NCBI RefSeq assembly: GCF_029428875.1
Contig: NZ_JAJSOO010000001.1
Location: 3,782,001-3,846,000 of the forward strand
Direction: 5' to 3'
Origin: Streptomyces sp. JH34
GTDB taxonomy: Bacteria; Actinomycetota; Actinomycetes; Streptomycetales; Streptomycetaceae
DNA: 64,000 nucleotides
Below the pieces are notes generated by a model. It had not been told where the DNA came from, searched no databases, and saw nothing but the letters and a program-made list of their open reading frames with translations. Position numbers and translations under genes: made by a program. Positions 1 through 10,181 of this stretch are shown here, in pieces. Numbering within the stretch: position 1 is the stretch's first letter; each line of letters begins with the position of its first letter.

Positions 1-939
1 CCACCGCAGGCGTCGCGAGAAGACGGTGCCGAGCGGCGCGCCCCTGCCTCCCATCCGGGTCGGCGCCCGGTCGGGCCCCGCCTGGCTGATGGCCTCCAGG
101 ACGATCGTGCCCCGGCCGGTGGCGGCGTTCACCGTCGCCCGGTCGGGCAGCAGCTGGGGCCCCTCGTCGCCGCTGCTGTCGGAGCCCTCGGCGCCGGCCG
201 GGTCCTGGCTGGTGGAGGAGAGCAGGGCCAGCGTGCACAGTCCGGGGTCGGCCAGTTCGCCCGGCCGCGGCGGGGTGCGTTCGACGGCTCGCAGGAGCAG
301 GCCCTCGGCCTGGATCACCTTGCTGCTCCCGGTCAGCGCGGTGGCGGCCAGCGCGGGGGCCACGGTGTCCGCGTCGGACAGGACGGTGGTGGAGGCGTCC
401 ATCGTGGCGGGGTCGAGGCCAGGCACGGAGACGGCGGCCGCCTGGTCGAGGAGCGTCTCCAGGTGCTGGCCGAGCTTGCGGTTGTAGAGCCGGATGACGA
501 GGCGCAGACGGGGATTGAGCCGACGTGCCGTCAGGGCCGCCCGTATGTTCAGCTCGTCGTCGTCGTAGACGAGCGCGAGCGCGGCGGCCCGGTCGACGCC
601 CGCCTCCTCCAGCACGTCGTCGGAGGGCTCGTGCGCCTCCATGATGCGGACGGCCTCGACCCCGGCGTTGGTGTCGCCGTCCCCGCCGCCTCCGTTACGG
701 CTCATGGCCGCCGACATCCGGCCGAACAGGGCCCCCGCGCGCGCCCGTTGGGTCAGCGGCAGTTCCGGCCTGCGGGTGTCGCGCCCCGGCGGGACGAGGA
801 GCGTCACCCGCTCCCCGTAGACGTAGCGCAGCTCGACGGCGAGCCGGCGGGCGAGGGTGTCGTCGCCGCAGACCACCATGTGGCCGCTGATCGGGGGGCG
901 TTGGGGCTGTGGAGGAAGTGATGACACGGAACCCAGCAT
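1..939 (-). CDS. RCK/TrkA-N NAD-binding protein (3' end cut by window)
   Basis: The reverse strand is open from an ATG at 939 to the window edge, giving 313 residues with no stop, so the C-terminus is missing. Near residue 20 a Rossmann-type start (GHMVVCGDDTLARRLAVEL) is followed by an acidic patch and the segment ALVYDDDELNIRAALTARR, which is typical of RCK_N domains of potassium channels and transporters. The start is supported by GGAGGTGG eight bases upstream, which lies in the 17-base gap after the upstream ATPase gene, so the two are probably cotranscribed. I infer a nucleotide-sensing subunit or domain for ion transport. No membrane segment is visible in the part present, and it could also belong to a larger CASTOR/POLLUX-like protein. 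Confidence 0.75.
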   Translation of the reverse strand, partial: MLGSVSSLPPQPQRPPISGHMVVCGDDTLARRLAVELRYVYGERVTLLVPPGRDTRRPELPLTQRARAGALFGRMSAAMSRNGGGGDGDTNAGVEAVRIMEAHEPSDDVLEEAGVDRAAALALVYDDDELNIRAALTARRLNPRLRLVIRLYNRKLGQHLETLLDQAAAVSVPGLDPATMDASTTVLSDADTVAPALAATALTGSSKVIQAEGLLLRAVERTPPRPGELADPGLCTLALLSSTSQDPAGAEGSDSSGDEGPQLLPDRATVNAATGRGTIVLEAISQAGPDRAPTRMGGRGAPLGTVFSRRLRW

Positions 940-956
940 GCCTTGCCACCTCCGGT

Positions 957-3900
957 TCAGTCGGGCGTGTCGGTGATCATCGCGTGACGGGGACGTGGAC
1001 CCGCGTCCGGGCGGCGGGGGCCCGCGGCCCGCTCGATGGCGGCCTCGACCGCCGCGAGCCGGTCCGCCAGCAACCCGAGCGCCCCGACCGCACGCGAGGC
1101 GGGATCGCCCTCCGGGCCGCCGAGGGCCTGGACGCGCAGGTAGGCGGAGACGACCGCCTGCCGGCGCTCCGCCCGGTCCGGGGTGAGCGTGCCCCGGAGC
1201 TCGGCCAGTTTGAGCAGGTTCCACTCGGCGCCCGTGGTGAGCGTCTGGGCTTCCCCGGCGTAGTGGTCGTCGATGACGGCGGCGAGCTCCTCGTCGTTCA
1301 TCACGGGCACGATCCGCTGCGCGATCTTGTTCATGTCGCGGTAGGAGCCCTGCAGACGGAACGGCGGCTCGGTGCGGCCGGCGTCCGACTGCCCGGCCGA
1401 GGCGATGTACGCCGCGTTCACCGCGAGCACGGTCTCCCGGGCGGTCAGCAGATGGCGCAGTACGGAGAGGATCCGGTCCAGTTCGGCAGGAGCGTACGGG
1501 TGCTCCAGCTGTCCGGCCCCCGCGGCGGGAACACCGCCGGCGGCGAGCCGCACCAGCAGGTCGAGGTCGCTCCGGGAGCGGGCGGCGAGTGGGGCGAGGA
1601 CCGGGTTGGCGGTCAGGGCGTTCTCGACGAAGCTCAGGGCGAAGACCTCGTCCCGGCCGCTCAGGACGTCGCCGAGATTCCAGACGTCCGCACGGTTGGC
1701 GAGCATGTCCGGAATCCGGAAGCGCGCGCCGGACTCGGTGTACGGATTGCCCGCCATCACCACGGCGAACCGCTTCCCCCGCAGGTCGTAGCTGCGGGTC
1801 TGCCCGTCCCACACCCCTTCGACGCGACGGGTGGCGTCGCAGAGCGGGATGAACTTCTGGAGCAGCTCCGGCGAGGTGTGCTGGATGTCGTCCAGGTACA
1901 GGAGCGTGTTGCCGCCCGCCTCGAACGCGAAGTTGATCTTCTCGACCTCCTGCCGGGCGGTCGCGCCGGGCGCCAGCGCCGGGTCGAGGGACGTCACCCC
2001 GTGACCGAGGTTCGGTCCGCTGACCTTGACCAGGACCATCCCCAGCCGCTCCGCGACGTACTCCACGAGGGTCGTCTTGCCGTAGCCCGGCGGCGACGTG
2101 AGCAGCAGCAGGCCCTGTGAGTCGGTGCGCCGGTCCGCGTCGGCGGTGCCCAGCTGCTTGGCCAGGCTGTCGCCGATGAGCGGGAGGTACACCTCGTCCA
2201 GCAGCCGGTTGCGGACGAAGGCGGCCATGGCGCGCGGCCGGAGGGAGTCCAGCCGCAGCCGGGAGCGTTCCGCCGCGACCAGGGTGGTGCGCAGCCGCTG
2301 GTAGGCGCGGAAGGACGGCACGGTGCGGGCCCGGAAATCGGCCGTGCGCGCGAGCAGTTCGTCCAGCCGGACCCGAAGCCGCCCCCGTTCCACGCGCGGG
2401 TGGTCGCCGAGGAGTCCCACCACGGTCGCGGTGAGCGGCGCGTCGCAGTCGTACCGCTCCAGCTCCGGGCACAGCTCCACGGCGACCGCCTCCGCGAGGT
2501 CCCCGTCGTCCACGTCCGGGCCGCTCGCGGCGGCGTACGAGCCGAGCCAGCCCTCCACCAGTCCGCGCCGGGCCGTGAGGTCCCCGGAGAGTGCGGCCAG
2601 GTCCTCGTCGTACGCCGAAGTACCGACGGCGCGGCGGAACTTGTCCAGGAGCGTGCGGGCCGAGGCGCTCGTGACGAATCCGGCGGGACCGCCGGCCAAC
2701 TCCTCGAAGAGGTACGCGGCGACCTCGTGCCGCGCCCCCATCGCCGCCGCCCACTCCGCCTGGAGCGTGGCGATGGCCGGAGCGAGGCCGAAGGTGTCGC
2801 GGGCGCGCGCCAGCGAGGTGGCCTGACGCGCCCAGGACGTCCGCAGGTCGTCGTCGGTCTCGTGCGCCCAGAACAGCTGTGCCGCCGCGCGCACCGAGGA
2901 CGGGAAGCGCAGCAGGCCCGCCCCGGCGAGCAGCCGCAGCAGGACGGTCAGGACGGCGAGGGCGTCCTCGTCGTGGACACCCCGCTGATGGCCCTCGTCG
3001 TACGCCGCCGCTGCCGCCTCCCGCACGAGCACCGGGAGATCCGCTCCGGCGAGCGCGTCCGCGCCGTGCTCGTCCAGGAGCCGGGCGGCCAGGTGCTCGG
3101 CGCGGTAGACGTCCGGCGTCTCCGAGGGCAGCAGCTGGTCCCAGTGGGCACGGGTCGCCGCGAACTCCGGGTCGGTGACCGGCGCCCGGTAGTCCGTGCC
3201 GGTGAGCGCGAAGGCGATCCCGTCCCCGGACGGGACCAGGGTCAGATCGAACGGCCCGCTGTCCACCGCGAACCGGTGGCGGCCCAGCCGGAGCACCGAA
3301 CCGCCGTCCGCGTACAGCTCGCCCCGGTCGCGCAGGGCGCGTCCCGCCTCCTGCCGGGCGGCCTTCAGCCGGCCGTCCAGCTCGTCGGCGCGCACCGGGT
3401 CGCCGAGGGAGCGGAGCTCCTCGGCGGTCCGGCGGACCTTGGCGACCATGGGGTCGGAGGCGAAGTACGTGTGGACGGCGTCCAGGTCCTCCAGCGTGGT
3501 CAGCCGCCGCGAGACGGTCTCCAGGACCCGGGCCGCGGACTCCGCGAGCCGCTCCGCGCGGCCGGCCCGGGCGTCCTGCAGCGTCTGCTTCCGGCCCGAG
3601 AACGCCTCGTACACCTCCGTACGGCGTTCGGCGAGCCGCAGCAGGAAGTCGCCTGACTCGGCGAAGCGCGACTCCAGGTTCTCCAGCTGGAGGAGGACCC
3701 GGGCCAGCTGCTCGTCGCAGGAGTCGGGGGAGTCCGCCGAGGCGAGCGCTCCCGTGACGGCCTGTCCGAGCAGGGCGAACTCCGCGGCGAACTCGGCCTG
3801 CCCCTCCCGGGCCACCAGCTCCCCGCGCCGGGCGCCGAGCGTCGCCCGGGCGCGGTTGGCCCCGCCCAGGACCTCGGCGATCCGCTCCAGGACCGACGTA

Positions 3901-5840
3901 CGGACGGTGGCGTCACCCATGTCCAGCCCGGCGACCACGTCCGTCACCGTCCCGAGGCTTTCCGTGATCTCCGTCAGACGGTCCCCGGCCGCCGTGGCCT
4001 CGGCGACGGTCTCCAGCCCTCCGGCGGCCCCGGTGATCCGTCCGAGGTCCTCGTGGTACCCGGCGAACGCGTCCTCGCCGGCGAGGAAGGCGACGGCCCG
4101 CTGTGCGGCCGACTCCAGTTCGCGTCCGTTCTCCTCGCGGAGCGCGGCGACGCGGTCCGTGTCGGCGTACCGCAGGTCGGCCAGAGTCGCCAGGCGTCCG
4201 TGGGACCGGCGCAGTTCGGTGAGTCCGTCGATCCACGCGGCGGCCGAGCTCGGGGTCTCGCCCCGGATCCGGCGGACCAGGGCGGCGAGCCCGGTTTCCG
4301 CCTCGTCGAGGGCGGCGGCGGCTTGTCCGGTCAGCTCCCGGACCGTCTCGAACTCGGCCAGGATCTGGCGGGCGGTGGCTCCCAGCTCCTCCAGCGGCTC
4401 GGCGAGCGCGCCCAGTGCGGGATCGGCGAGCCAGTGGTAACGGTCTCCCGCGCGGACGCAGTCGGCGACGAGCCTGCTGTACACCGCGGTCGTCGGGGTC
4501 ATGTCCCGTACGCCGTGCGCCAGGGCCAGGCAGTCGGAGATCCCGCGCACCAGGTCGGCGTTGCCGGTCCGGGCGATCGGTCCCGTGCCGGGGGGACGGG
4601 ACGCGGCGTAGGTGTCGGAGACGTAGGGGGTCTGCCAGCGCTGCAGCGGGTGAACCCGCGCCGGGCCGTCGGCGCCGTCCTTGAGCAGGATCAGGGTGCC
4701 GTCGTCGAGGAGGGCGTGGCCCCGGCCGAGCAGCGGGGTGGCGACCTCCTGGCGGATCAGGTTGTAGGGGAGGAGGAGGGTGCGGTTCTCGTCCCGGGAC
4801 CGGAAGACGTGGAGCACGTCCTCGCCGTCGGGCGAGCGGACGGTGCCTTCGAGCACGGGGTCGCCGAACTCCCCCGCCGTGTCGAAGGTCTTGGTCCTGC
4901 CGGTGGTGAGGTAGTAGCCGCCGGGGAAGATGATCCCCTGGTCCTCGGGCAGCCGGAGGCAGGACGGGCCGATCGCGTCGAGCCGCAGCACGGTGGACAG
5001 CAGGGTGTTGAAGACCAGGTGCCGCCAGGCCTCCTCCTTGTACGGGCGCACCCGCAGCAGGATCAGCGGGCCCGCCACGGCGTACTCGACGGCGGCGTCC
5101 GCCAGGGACTGCAGCGGCTCGTCGACGGGCTCCTCGTGGATGCCGTCGGGGGACTCGGTGTCGTCGGCGGTCTTGACGGTCAGGGTGCCGCCCAGCGTGT
5201 CCACGAAGACCGTGTCCAGGACGGCGATGTGCGGGTGCCTGCCGGGCCTGTGGGCGTCCCGGCCCGCAGGCGTCCACTCGAAGTCGTGCGAGGGCGGGAA
5301 GACGTGGTCGCGTTCGCCCCGGGCGTCCAGGAACGCCCCGGGCGTACCGTCCGGGCCGAGCGCCCAGCGCAGGACGCGGATGTCCTCGGCGGTCTCCCCG
5401 GTGCGGAACACGGCCAGCAGCCGGCCGTTGACGCGTCGCAGCCGGAGCAGCCGGGCGTCGCGGTAGTAGCGGTGCAGGCCGGAGAACTCGCGCACGAAGG
5501 CCTCGTCGTCCAGCAGACCTGCTTCCGACTCCTCCAGGCCGGGCTCGCGCAGGACGAGCACGTCACCGACGTCCGCCTCCTCGCGCGAGCCGGGGCCGCG
5601 CTCGTAGCCGAACAGCAGGCGTCCGCCCACGGGGACGAGATCGCGGGCCACCGACGCGTGCTCCGTGTGCACCTGCTCGGTGGCGAGCAGTCGCAGTCCG
5701 GCGGAGCCGAACTCCCCGGTCCGCCGCGCGTCGAGTGCCTCGGCCCGCCGGACCAGTTCGTCCGCCTGCTCCCGGAGCCTTCGCCGGAGCACCTCGTAGG
5801 CATCCGCGTCGGCATCGGTGAAGGTGATGTCGCGGTCCAT
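957..5840 (-). CDS. Giant AAA+ ATPase annotated in relatives as DNA repair ATPase
   Basis: This protein of about 1,627 residues has a long N-terminal part of unknown fold, an alpha-helical middle rich in Glu, Ala and Arg (about residues 480-860) and a C-terminal AAA+ module. The Walker A motif PPGYGKTT lies near residue 1250 and the Walker B motif LLYLDDIQH near 1315, followed by MAGNPYTESG resembling sensor 1. Streptomyces homologues are commonly labelled DNA repair ATPase, but nothing in the sequence proves a repair role. An alternative GTG at 5846 is only two bases from the AGGGAG ribosome site, whereas the ATG at 5840 is eight bases away, so I use the ATG. It sits between a flotillin and an RCK gene on the same strand, suggesting a membrane-associated function. 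Confidence 0.8.
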   Translation of the reverse strand: MDRDITFTDADADAYEVLRRRLREQADELVRRAEALDARRTGEFGSAGLRLLATEQVHTEHASVARDLVPVGGRLLFGYERGPGSREEADVGDVLVLREPGLEESEAGLLDDEAFVREFSGLHRYYRDARLLRLRRVNGRLLAVFRTGETAEDIRVLRWALGPDGTPGAFLDARGERDHVFPPSHDFEWTPAGRDAHRPGRHPHIAVLDTVFVDTLGGTLTVKTADDTESPDGIHEEPVDEPLQSLADAAVEYAVAGPLILLRVRPYKEEAWRHLVFNTLLSTVLRLDAIGPSCLRLPEDQGIIFPGGYYLTTGRTKTFDTAGEFGDPVLEGTVRSPDGEDVLHVFRSRDENRTLLLPYNLIRQEVATPLLGRGHALLDDGTLILLKDGADGPARVHPLQRWQTPYVSDTYAASRPPGTGPIARTGNADLVRGISDCLALAHGVRDMTPTTAVYSRLVADCVRAGDRYHWLADPALGALAEPLEELGATARQILAEFETVRELTGQAAAALDEAETGLAALVRRIRGETPSSAAAWIDGLTELRRSHGRLATLADLRYADTDRVAALREENGRELESAAQRAVAFLAGEDAFAGYHEDLGRITGAAGGLETVAEATAAGDRLTEITESLGTVTDVVAGLDMGDATVRTSVLERIAEVLGGANRARATLGARRGELVAREGQAEFAAEFALLGQAVTGALASADSPDSCDEQLARVLLQLENLESRFAESGDFLLRLAERRTEVYEAFSGRKQTLQDARAGRAERLAESAARVLETVSRRLTTLEDLDAVHTYFASDPMVAKVRRTAEELRSLGDPVRADELDGRLKAARQEAGRALRDRGELYADGGSVLRLGRHRFAVDSGPFDLTLVPSGDGIAFALTGTDYRAPVTDPEFAATRAHWDQLLPSETPDVYRAEHLAARLLDEHGADALAGADLPVLVREAAAAAYDEGHQRGVHDEDALAVLTVLLRLLAGAGLLRFPSSVRAAAQLFWAHETDDDLRTSWARQATSLARARDTFGLAPAIATLQAEWAAAMGARHEVAAYLFEELAGGPAGFVTSASARTLLDKFRRAVGTSAYDEDLAALSGDLTARRGLVEGWLGSYAAASGPDVDDGDLAEAVAVELCPELERYDCDAPLTATVVGLLGDHPRVERGRLRVRLDELLARTADFRARTVPSFRAYQRLRTTLVAAERSRLRLDSLRPRAMAAFVRNRLLDEVYLPLIGDSLAKQLGTADADRRTDSQGLLLLTSPPGYGKTTLVEYVAERLGMVLVKVSGPNLGHGVTSLDPALAPGATARQEVEKINFAFEAGGNTLLYLDDIQHTSPELLQKFIPLCDATRRVEGVWDGQTRSYDLRGKRFAVVMAGNPYTESGARFRIPDMLANRADVWNLGDVLSGRDEVFALSFVENALTANPVLAPLAARSRSDLDLLVRLAAGGVPAAGAGQLEHPYAPAELDRILSVLRHLLTARETVLAVNAAYIASAGQSDAGRTEPPFRLQGSYRDMNKIAQRIVPVMNDEELAAVIDDHYAGEAQTLTTGAEWNLLKLAELRGTLTPDRAERRQAVVSAYLRVQALGGPEGDPASRAVGALGLLADRLAAVEAAIERAAGPRRPDAGPRPRHAMITDTPD

Positions 5841-5945
5841 GCGCACTGCTCCCTACGAGATGTGTCCGACAACCCGGGCCGCCCGCCCACGTCGCGGGGC
5901 GGCCCTCTTCCCAAGGCCGCGGCCCCCGGAGGCCTGGCCCGGCCC

Positions 5946-8072
5946 CTACACGGCGGCCGCCCCGTTCCGCGCGGGCGGCACGGGGGCCGTCCCGTTCGCC
6001 GAGGGCGCGCCGGTGAGCGACGAGACCGTCATGCCCGCCAGCCCCAGCTCCTCCGCCGCGGCGAGCAGCTGCTTCACCTGCCCCGAGGCCGCCCCCGGCG
6101 ACCGCATCAGCTGGGTGAGCAGGGCCGACACCGTCAGGTTCCGCACGTCTCCGGAGGACAGGGATCCCAGGACCCGGGTCAGGTCGTCCGTGAACGACCC
6201 CTGACCGTCGAGCCACGGCCCCGCCAGTGCCTGCACGGTCTTCGAGTTCTCCACGAAGCCGTCCACGCTCCGGCCCAGGGAGACCGAGGACACCAGCCGG
6301 TCGAAGAAGACGGAGTCGCCTCCGACGATGTCGATGTCCGCGTTCTCCAGACCCGTCGCCAGCACGGTCGCCTGTGCCTCCGCGACCTGGCGCCGGACTT
6401 CGAACTCCGCGAGCCGGATCTCCTTCTCCGCGTCCAGCCGCAGCCGGTACTCCTCGTGCCCCCGCGAGGCGTCGTCGAGTGCCGCCATCGCCGCGGCCTT
6501 CTCCGTGAGCCCCTCCGCCTCGGCCTTCAGCTTCTCTCCGATCACCGCCGCGTCCGCGGACGCCTGTGCCTGCGTGCCCTCGGCGACCGCCAGGGCCTTC
6601 AGACGCGCTCCCTCCGCCTCGGCCCTGAGCCGGGCCTCCGTGGCCTGCGCCTCCGCGAGGCCGGCCTTCTCGGTGACCTCGGCCTCGGCCTCACGGACCT
6701 GGACCTCCGCGAGCCCGGCCGCCGCGTTCTCCGCCTGGATGCCCTCCGCCAGCCGCAGCTTCGCCTGCGCGTCGAGGTCGGCCGTCTTCAGCCGGGCGTC
6801 CGCGAGCGTCAGCTGCTCGGCCGCCAGATGGACCGCCGCGGCCTCCGCCGCCTCCGCCGCCTTGATGTCCTTGACCAGCTTCTCCTGGGCCTCCGCCTCC
6901 GCCGCGATGATCACGGACCTACGGGTGCGCTCCGACTCCTCGACGGACCGCAGCGTCAGGATCGACTCCTCCTGCTCGGCGACCGTGCGGTCCACCGCGA
7001 TCCGCTCCCGGATCACGTCCGCGACCTCACGGCGCTCCGCCTCGACCTCCTTCGTCGCGGCGATCCGGTTCAGCTCGGTCTCGCGCTCACGCCCGATGAC
7101 CTCGAGCAGCCGGTCCTTCTCGATGCGCTCGTTCTCCACCGCGATGACCCGCTCACGGTTCTTCTGCGCGACGGCGACCTCGCGGGCCTGGTTCTCCCGC
7201 TGGATGCCCAGCTGCTCCTCGGTCCGGATGAACGCGCTCTGCGAACCGAGCCGCTCCTCCTCCTGCACCCGGGCGGTGGCCGACTCCTCGCGGGCCCGCA
7301 GCGTCTCGACCTCGCGGCGCTGCTTGATCTCGGCCTCGGCCTGTCGGCGCTCCAGCTCCAGGATGGTCTCCCGGGCGTCGACGTCCTGCCGGGTGATCTC
7401 CTTCTGCTCGGTGCGCTGGAACTCGTTGGTCCGCACGTGCTCGATCGACGTCAGCTCGGTGATCTTCCGGATGCCCTGCGCGTCCAGGATGTTGGCGCCG
7501 TCGAGCTGCGCCATGGGCGTCTGCTCGAGGAAGTCGATCGCGGCGTCGTCGAGGTGATAGCCGTTCAGGTCGGTCCCGATGACCCTGATGATCCGGTCCC
7601 GGAACTCCTCACGCTTCGTGTACAGGTCGACGAAGTCGAGCTGCTTGCCCACGGTCTTGAGGGCTTCGGAGAACTTCGCCGCGAAGAACTCCTGGACGGC
7701 GGCCTTGTCGCTCGCCCGCTCCGTGCCGATGGCCTGTGCGACCTTGATGACGTCCTCGACGGTCTTGTTGACGCGGACGAAGAAGGTGATGTGGATGTCG
7801 GCGCGGATGTTGTCCTGGCAGATCAGGCCCTCACGCCCGGTCCGGCGGATCTCGATGGTCTTCACCGAGATGTCCATGGTCTCGGCCTTGTGCAGTACCG
7901 GCAGGACCACCGCGCCGGTGAAGGTGACGTCGACCTTCTTGGTCTTGGAGATGATCAGCGCCTTCCCCTGCTCGACCTTGCGGAAGAGACGGGTGACGAC
8001 GAAGACCAGAGCGACGGTGATGAGCAGGACAACGGCGACGAGCACGCCGATGCCCCAGGAGATGGCATCCAT
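5946..8072 (-). CDS. Flotillin/SPFH-domain membrane scaffold protein (YqiK-like)
   Basis: The 708-residue product starts with one hydrophobic helix (about residues 5-27), then an SPFH/band-7 domain (about 35-200), then a long Ala/Glu/Arg-rich coiled coil (about 230-570) and a tail. This is the flotillin layout; flotillins organise membrane microdomains. The start ATG has AAGGA five bases upstream, while the longer open frame upstream of it is low-complexity Arg/Pro/Ser and overlaps the next gene, so it was rejected. The gene follows a YqiJ-like OB-fold membrane protein by 103 bases, the same pairing as YqiJ-YqiK in enteric bacteria. I infer that the two act together and possibly with the downstream AAA+ ATPase. 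Confidence 0.88.
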   Translation of the reverse strand: MDAISWGIGVLVAVVLLITVALVFVVTRLFRKVEQGKALIISKTKKVDVTFTGAVVLPVLHKAETMDISVKTIEIRRTGREGLICQDNIRADIHITFFVRVNKTVEDVIKVAQAIGTERASDKAAVQEFFAAKFSEALKTVGKQLDFVDLYTKREEFRDRIIRVIGTDLNGYHLDDAAIDFLEQTPMAQLDGANILDAQGIRKITELTSIEHVRTNEFQRTEQKEITRQDVDARETILELERRQAEAEIKQRREVETLRAREESATARVQEEERLGSQSAFIRTEEQLGIQRENQAREVAVAQKNRERVIAVENERIEKDRLLEVIGRERETELNRIAATKEVEAERREVADVIRERIAVDRTVAEQEESILTLRSVEESERTRRSVIIAAEAEAQEKLVKDIKAAEAAEAAAVHLAAEQLTLADARLKTADLDAQAKLRLAEGIQAENAAAGLAEVQVREAEAEVTEKAGLAEAQATEARLRAEAEGARLKALAVAEGTQAQASADAAVIGEKLKAEAEGLTEKAAAMAALDDASRGHEEYRLRLDAEKEIRLAEFEVRRQVAEAQATVLATGLENADIDIVGGDSVFFDRLVSSVSLGRSVDGFVENSKTVQALAGPWLDGQGSFTDDLTRVLGSLSSGDVRNLTVSALLTQLMRSPGAASGQVKQLLAAAEELGLAGMTVSSLTGAPSANGTAPVPPARNGAAAV

Positions 8073-8175
8073 GACAGTCCTTGGCGGCTGGTGGGACATA
8101 CGGAGTCGAAGGCGCGCACCCGTGTGACGGCACGCGGAACCACGGGCCCGGGGGCCCGGAGAGCGTGAAGGCGGG

Positions 8176-8814
8176 TCAGACGGCCTTGCGCGGCCGGGGG
8201 CGCGGGGCGAGCGCCGCGTCGTACGGCGATACCCAGAAGAACTCGCCGTCGGCGTCGTAGGCGTAGAGGAGCCCCGTGCTGCCGGAGGTGAGCACCTCAC
8301 CCGGCGTGGACGGCACCTGCGCCTGCCGTACCTGCACGATCGCGGTCGACCCGTCGGCGGCCGCGACCTCGGCCTGACCGAAGTCGGCGCTGACGGATCC
8401 CGTGCGGACCGTGCAGATCTGACCCACGAAGTCCCGCCGGGATGGAGGAGGTTCCGCGGGGAAGAACCGGCGGAACCGGTGTACCAGCATGCGGACCACC
8501 CCCCAGGCGATCAGAAGTGCCCCCGCCAGGACGGCGAGGTGGAGCAACGCCCGTGCGGTGCCGGTGACTCCGCTGCTGAGCACCAGGACCGAGCCGGTCA
8601 GGCAGGTGAACCAGGAGAGGACGACGACCAGCGAAACCGACACGGAGACCGGCACCCCGCCGAAGCCGACCGCTTCGGTGTCGAGGTCGGTGTCGAAGGA
8701 GTCGGGCCCGGCCGCTCCGGCCAGCACCAGCAGCCAGAAGCAGACGACGACCACCAGTGCGGCGCCGAGGACGACGGCCGGGAAGGTGGTGGCCGCGGAA
8801 AGGAATTCGCTCAT
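8176..8814 (-). CDS. YqiJ/NfeD-like membrane protein with OB-fold tail
   Basis: The 212-residue product has three hydrophobic stretches (about 8-35, 52-80 and 84-110) followed by a soluble region of about 90 residues (QICTVRTGSVSADFGQAEVA and onward) that looks like the OB-fold of NfeD/YqiJ proteins. These proteins accompany flotillins. The start ATG at 8814 follows a G-rich ribosome site, and the much longer frame further upstream overlaps the oppositely oriented regulator gene and was rejected. It is the first gene of the leftward flotillin cluster. Confidence 0.78.
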   Translation of the reverse strand: MSEFLSAATTFPAVVLGAALVVVVCFWLLVLAGAAGPDSFDTDLDTEAVGFGGVPVSVSVSLVVVLSWFTCLTGSVLVLSSGVTGTARALLHLAVLAGALLIAWGVVRMLVHRFRRFFPAEPPPSRRDFVGQICTVRTGSVSADFGQAEVAAADGSTAIVQVRQAQVPSTPGEVLTSGSTGLLYAYDADGEFFWVSPYDAALAPRPRPRKAV

Positions 8815-9105
8815 CGGTCGTGCCCCCCCCGTTCCACCTGACTGCGTACGGCCGGGTGCGCGGGTGGCCGGGGTACCGGCGCCGCGACGCCGCGAACGGC
8901 CCCGCAGCAACCGGTTTCTTCCCCCGTGGTCCCCCGTGACCCCCGTGCCTTCCCCCGTGTGTTGCTGGGCCGATCGTGCCAGCCGGGGCCGTCCCGGCGC
9001 ATTGCCGGAATCCGGCAGGGTTGACGGTTCGCGCCTGCCGGGCACCGGCACCCGCCTCCGTGCGTTGACGGGAGGACAGTTTGTTCGTGTACGGAGGAGT
9101 GCGTC

Positions 9106-10173
9106 GTGGCGGAGCCCGAGATTTCGGAGAGATTCCTGGAGGGCTATGCCCGCATCCTGTCCGACGTCGCGGAGACCGGTCGCCGGCTCACCCGGGAGGA
9201 GCTGGAGACGCGGCGCACGCTCGGCCGTGAGGCCGCGGAGGCGGGACATCAGCTGCGGGCGCTGGTGCGGCGCCACCTCGCGGAGACCCGCGCCGCCTGG
9301 CCGGACGGTACGGCGCGCTCGTCGTCCACCGACTCCGTGCTGGGCGCCGTGGAGCAGGTGGTCGACGCCTTCGCGGAGGGCTTCGAGCGGGCGCAGCGCC
9401 TGACCGTGCGGCGCGAGGAGGCGGCGCGGCGGGAGTTCATCGACGACCTGCTGTACGGGCGCAGCGACCTGGGCAGACTCGCGGAGCGCGCCACCCGGTT
9501 CGGGCTGCGGCTCTCGCGCGCGCACGCCGTCGCGGTGGCGGCGGGACCCGAGGCGTACACCGAGTCGGACGCCGTGCCCCGGAACGTGGAGGCGGCCCTG
9601 CTCGCGCGCTTCAGCGGGCGGAAGATCCTGCTCACCACGAAGGACGGGCGCCTCGTCTGCATCGCTCCCGGCAGTCAGCCGGACGTCCTGCGGTACTTCG
9701 CCAAGCAGGCCCACGCCGCGACGGACGGCCACCAGGTCGCGGTCGGCCGCCCGCACCGCGGCCCCGGCGGGGTGGTCCACTCCTACGACGAGGCGCTCGA
9801 CGCCCTCGACCTGGCGCAGCGGATGGGGCTCGACGACCCCGTCCTGTACGCCGCCGACCTGCTGGTCTACCCGGTACTGACGAGGGACCGGCAGGCGATG
9901 GCCGATCTGGTGCGCAGCGAGCTCGGCCCGCTCAAGGAGGCGCGGGGCGGGGCGGAACCGCTGCTGCGGACGCTGGCCGTGTACTTCGACGCGGGCTGCG
10001 TCGCCGCCGAGACCGCCCGTCGGCTGTCGCTCAGCGTGCGCGCCCTGACGTACCGGCTGGAGCGGATACACCAGCTGACCGGATCCGATCCGTCCGACCC
10101 GATGCACCGCTACACACTGCAGACGGCGGTGATCGGCGCCCGGCTGCTGGACTGGCCGGCGAAGGAGCTCTGA
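9106..10173 (+). CDS. PucR-family transcriptional regulator (CdaR/PucR C-terminal HTH)
   Basis: This 355-residue protein ends in the characteristic PucR-type helix-turn-helix (about residues 290-350), with AAETARRLSLSVRALTYRLERI and a final segment resembling the family's conserved end. The N-terminal half is helical with no recognised sensor domain, and a GGDEF-like middle region may be present around residues 160-280. The GTG start has GGAGGAG six bases upstream. It is transcribed divergently from the YqiJ-flotillin cluster across 291 bases, so regulation of that cluster is possible but unproven. Confidence 0.8.
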   Translation: MAEPEISERFLEGYARILSDVAETGRRLTREELETRRTLGREAAEAGHQLRALVRRHLAETRAAWPDGTARSSSTDSVLGAVEQVVDAFAEGFERAQRLTVRREEAARREFIDDLLYGRSDLGRLAERATRFGLRLSRAHAVAVAAGPEAYTESDAVPRNVEAALLARFSGRKILLTTKDGRLVCIAPGSQPDVLRYFAKQAHAATDGHQVAVGRPHRGPGGVVHSYDEALDALDLAQRMGLDDPVLYAADLLVYPVLTRDRQAMADLVRSELGPLKEARGGAEPLLRTLAVYFDAGCVAAETARRLSLSVRALTYRLERIHQLTGSDPSDPMHRYTLQTAVIGARLLDWPAKEL

Positions 10174-10181
10174 CCCGGTGC

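Noticed and set aside
4053..8168. 1,371-codon open frame on the plus strand opposite the AAA+ ATPase and flotillin genes
   Set aside because: It is antisense to two well-supported genes and has the Gly/Arg/Leu/Val-rich composition produced by GC-rich third positions. No family signature is present.
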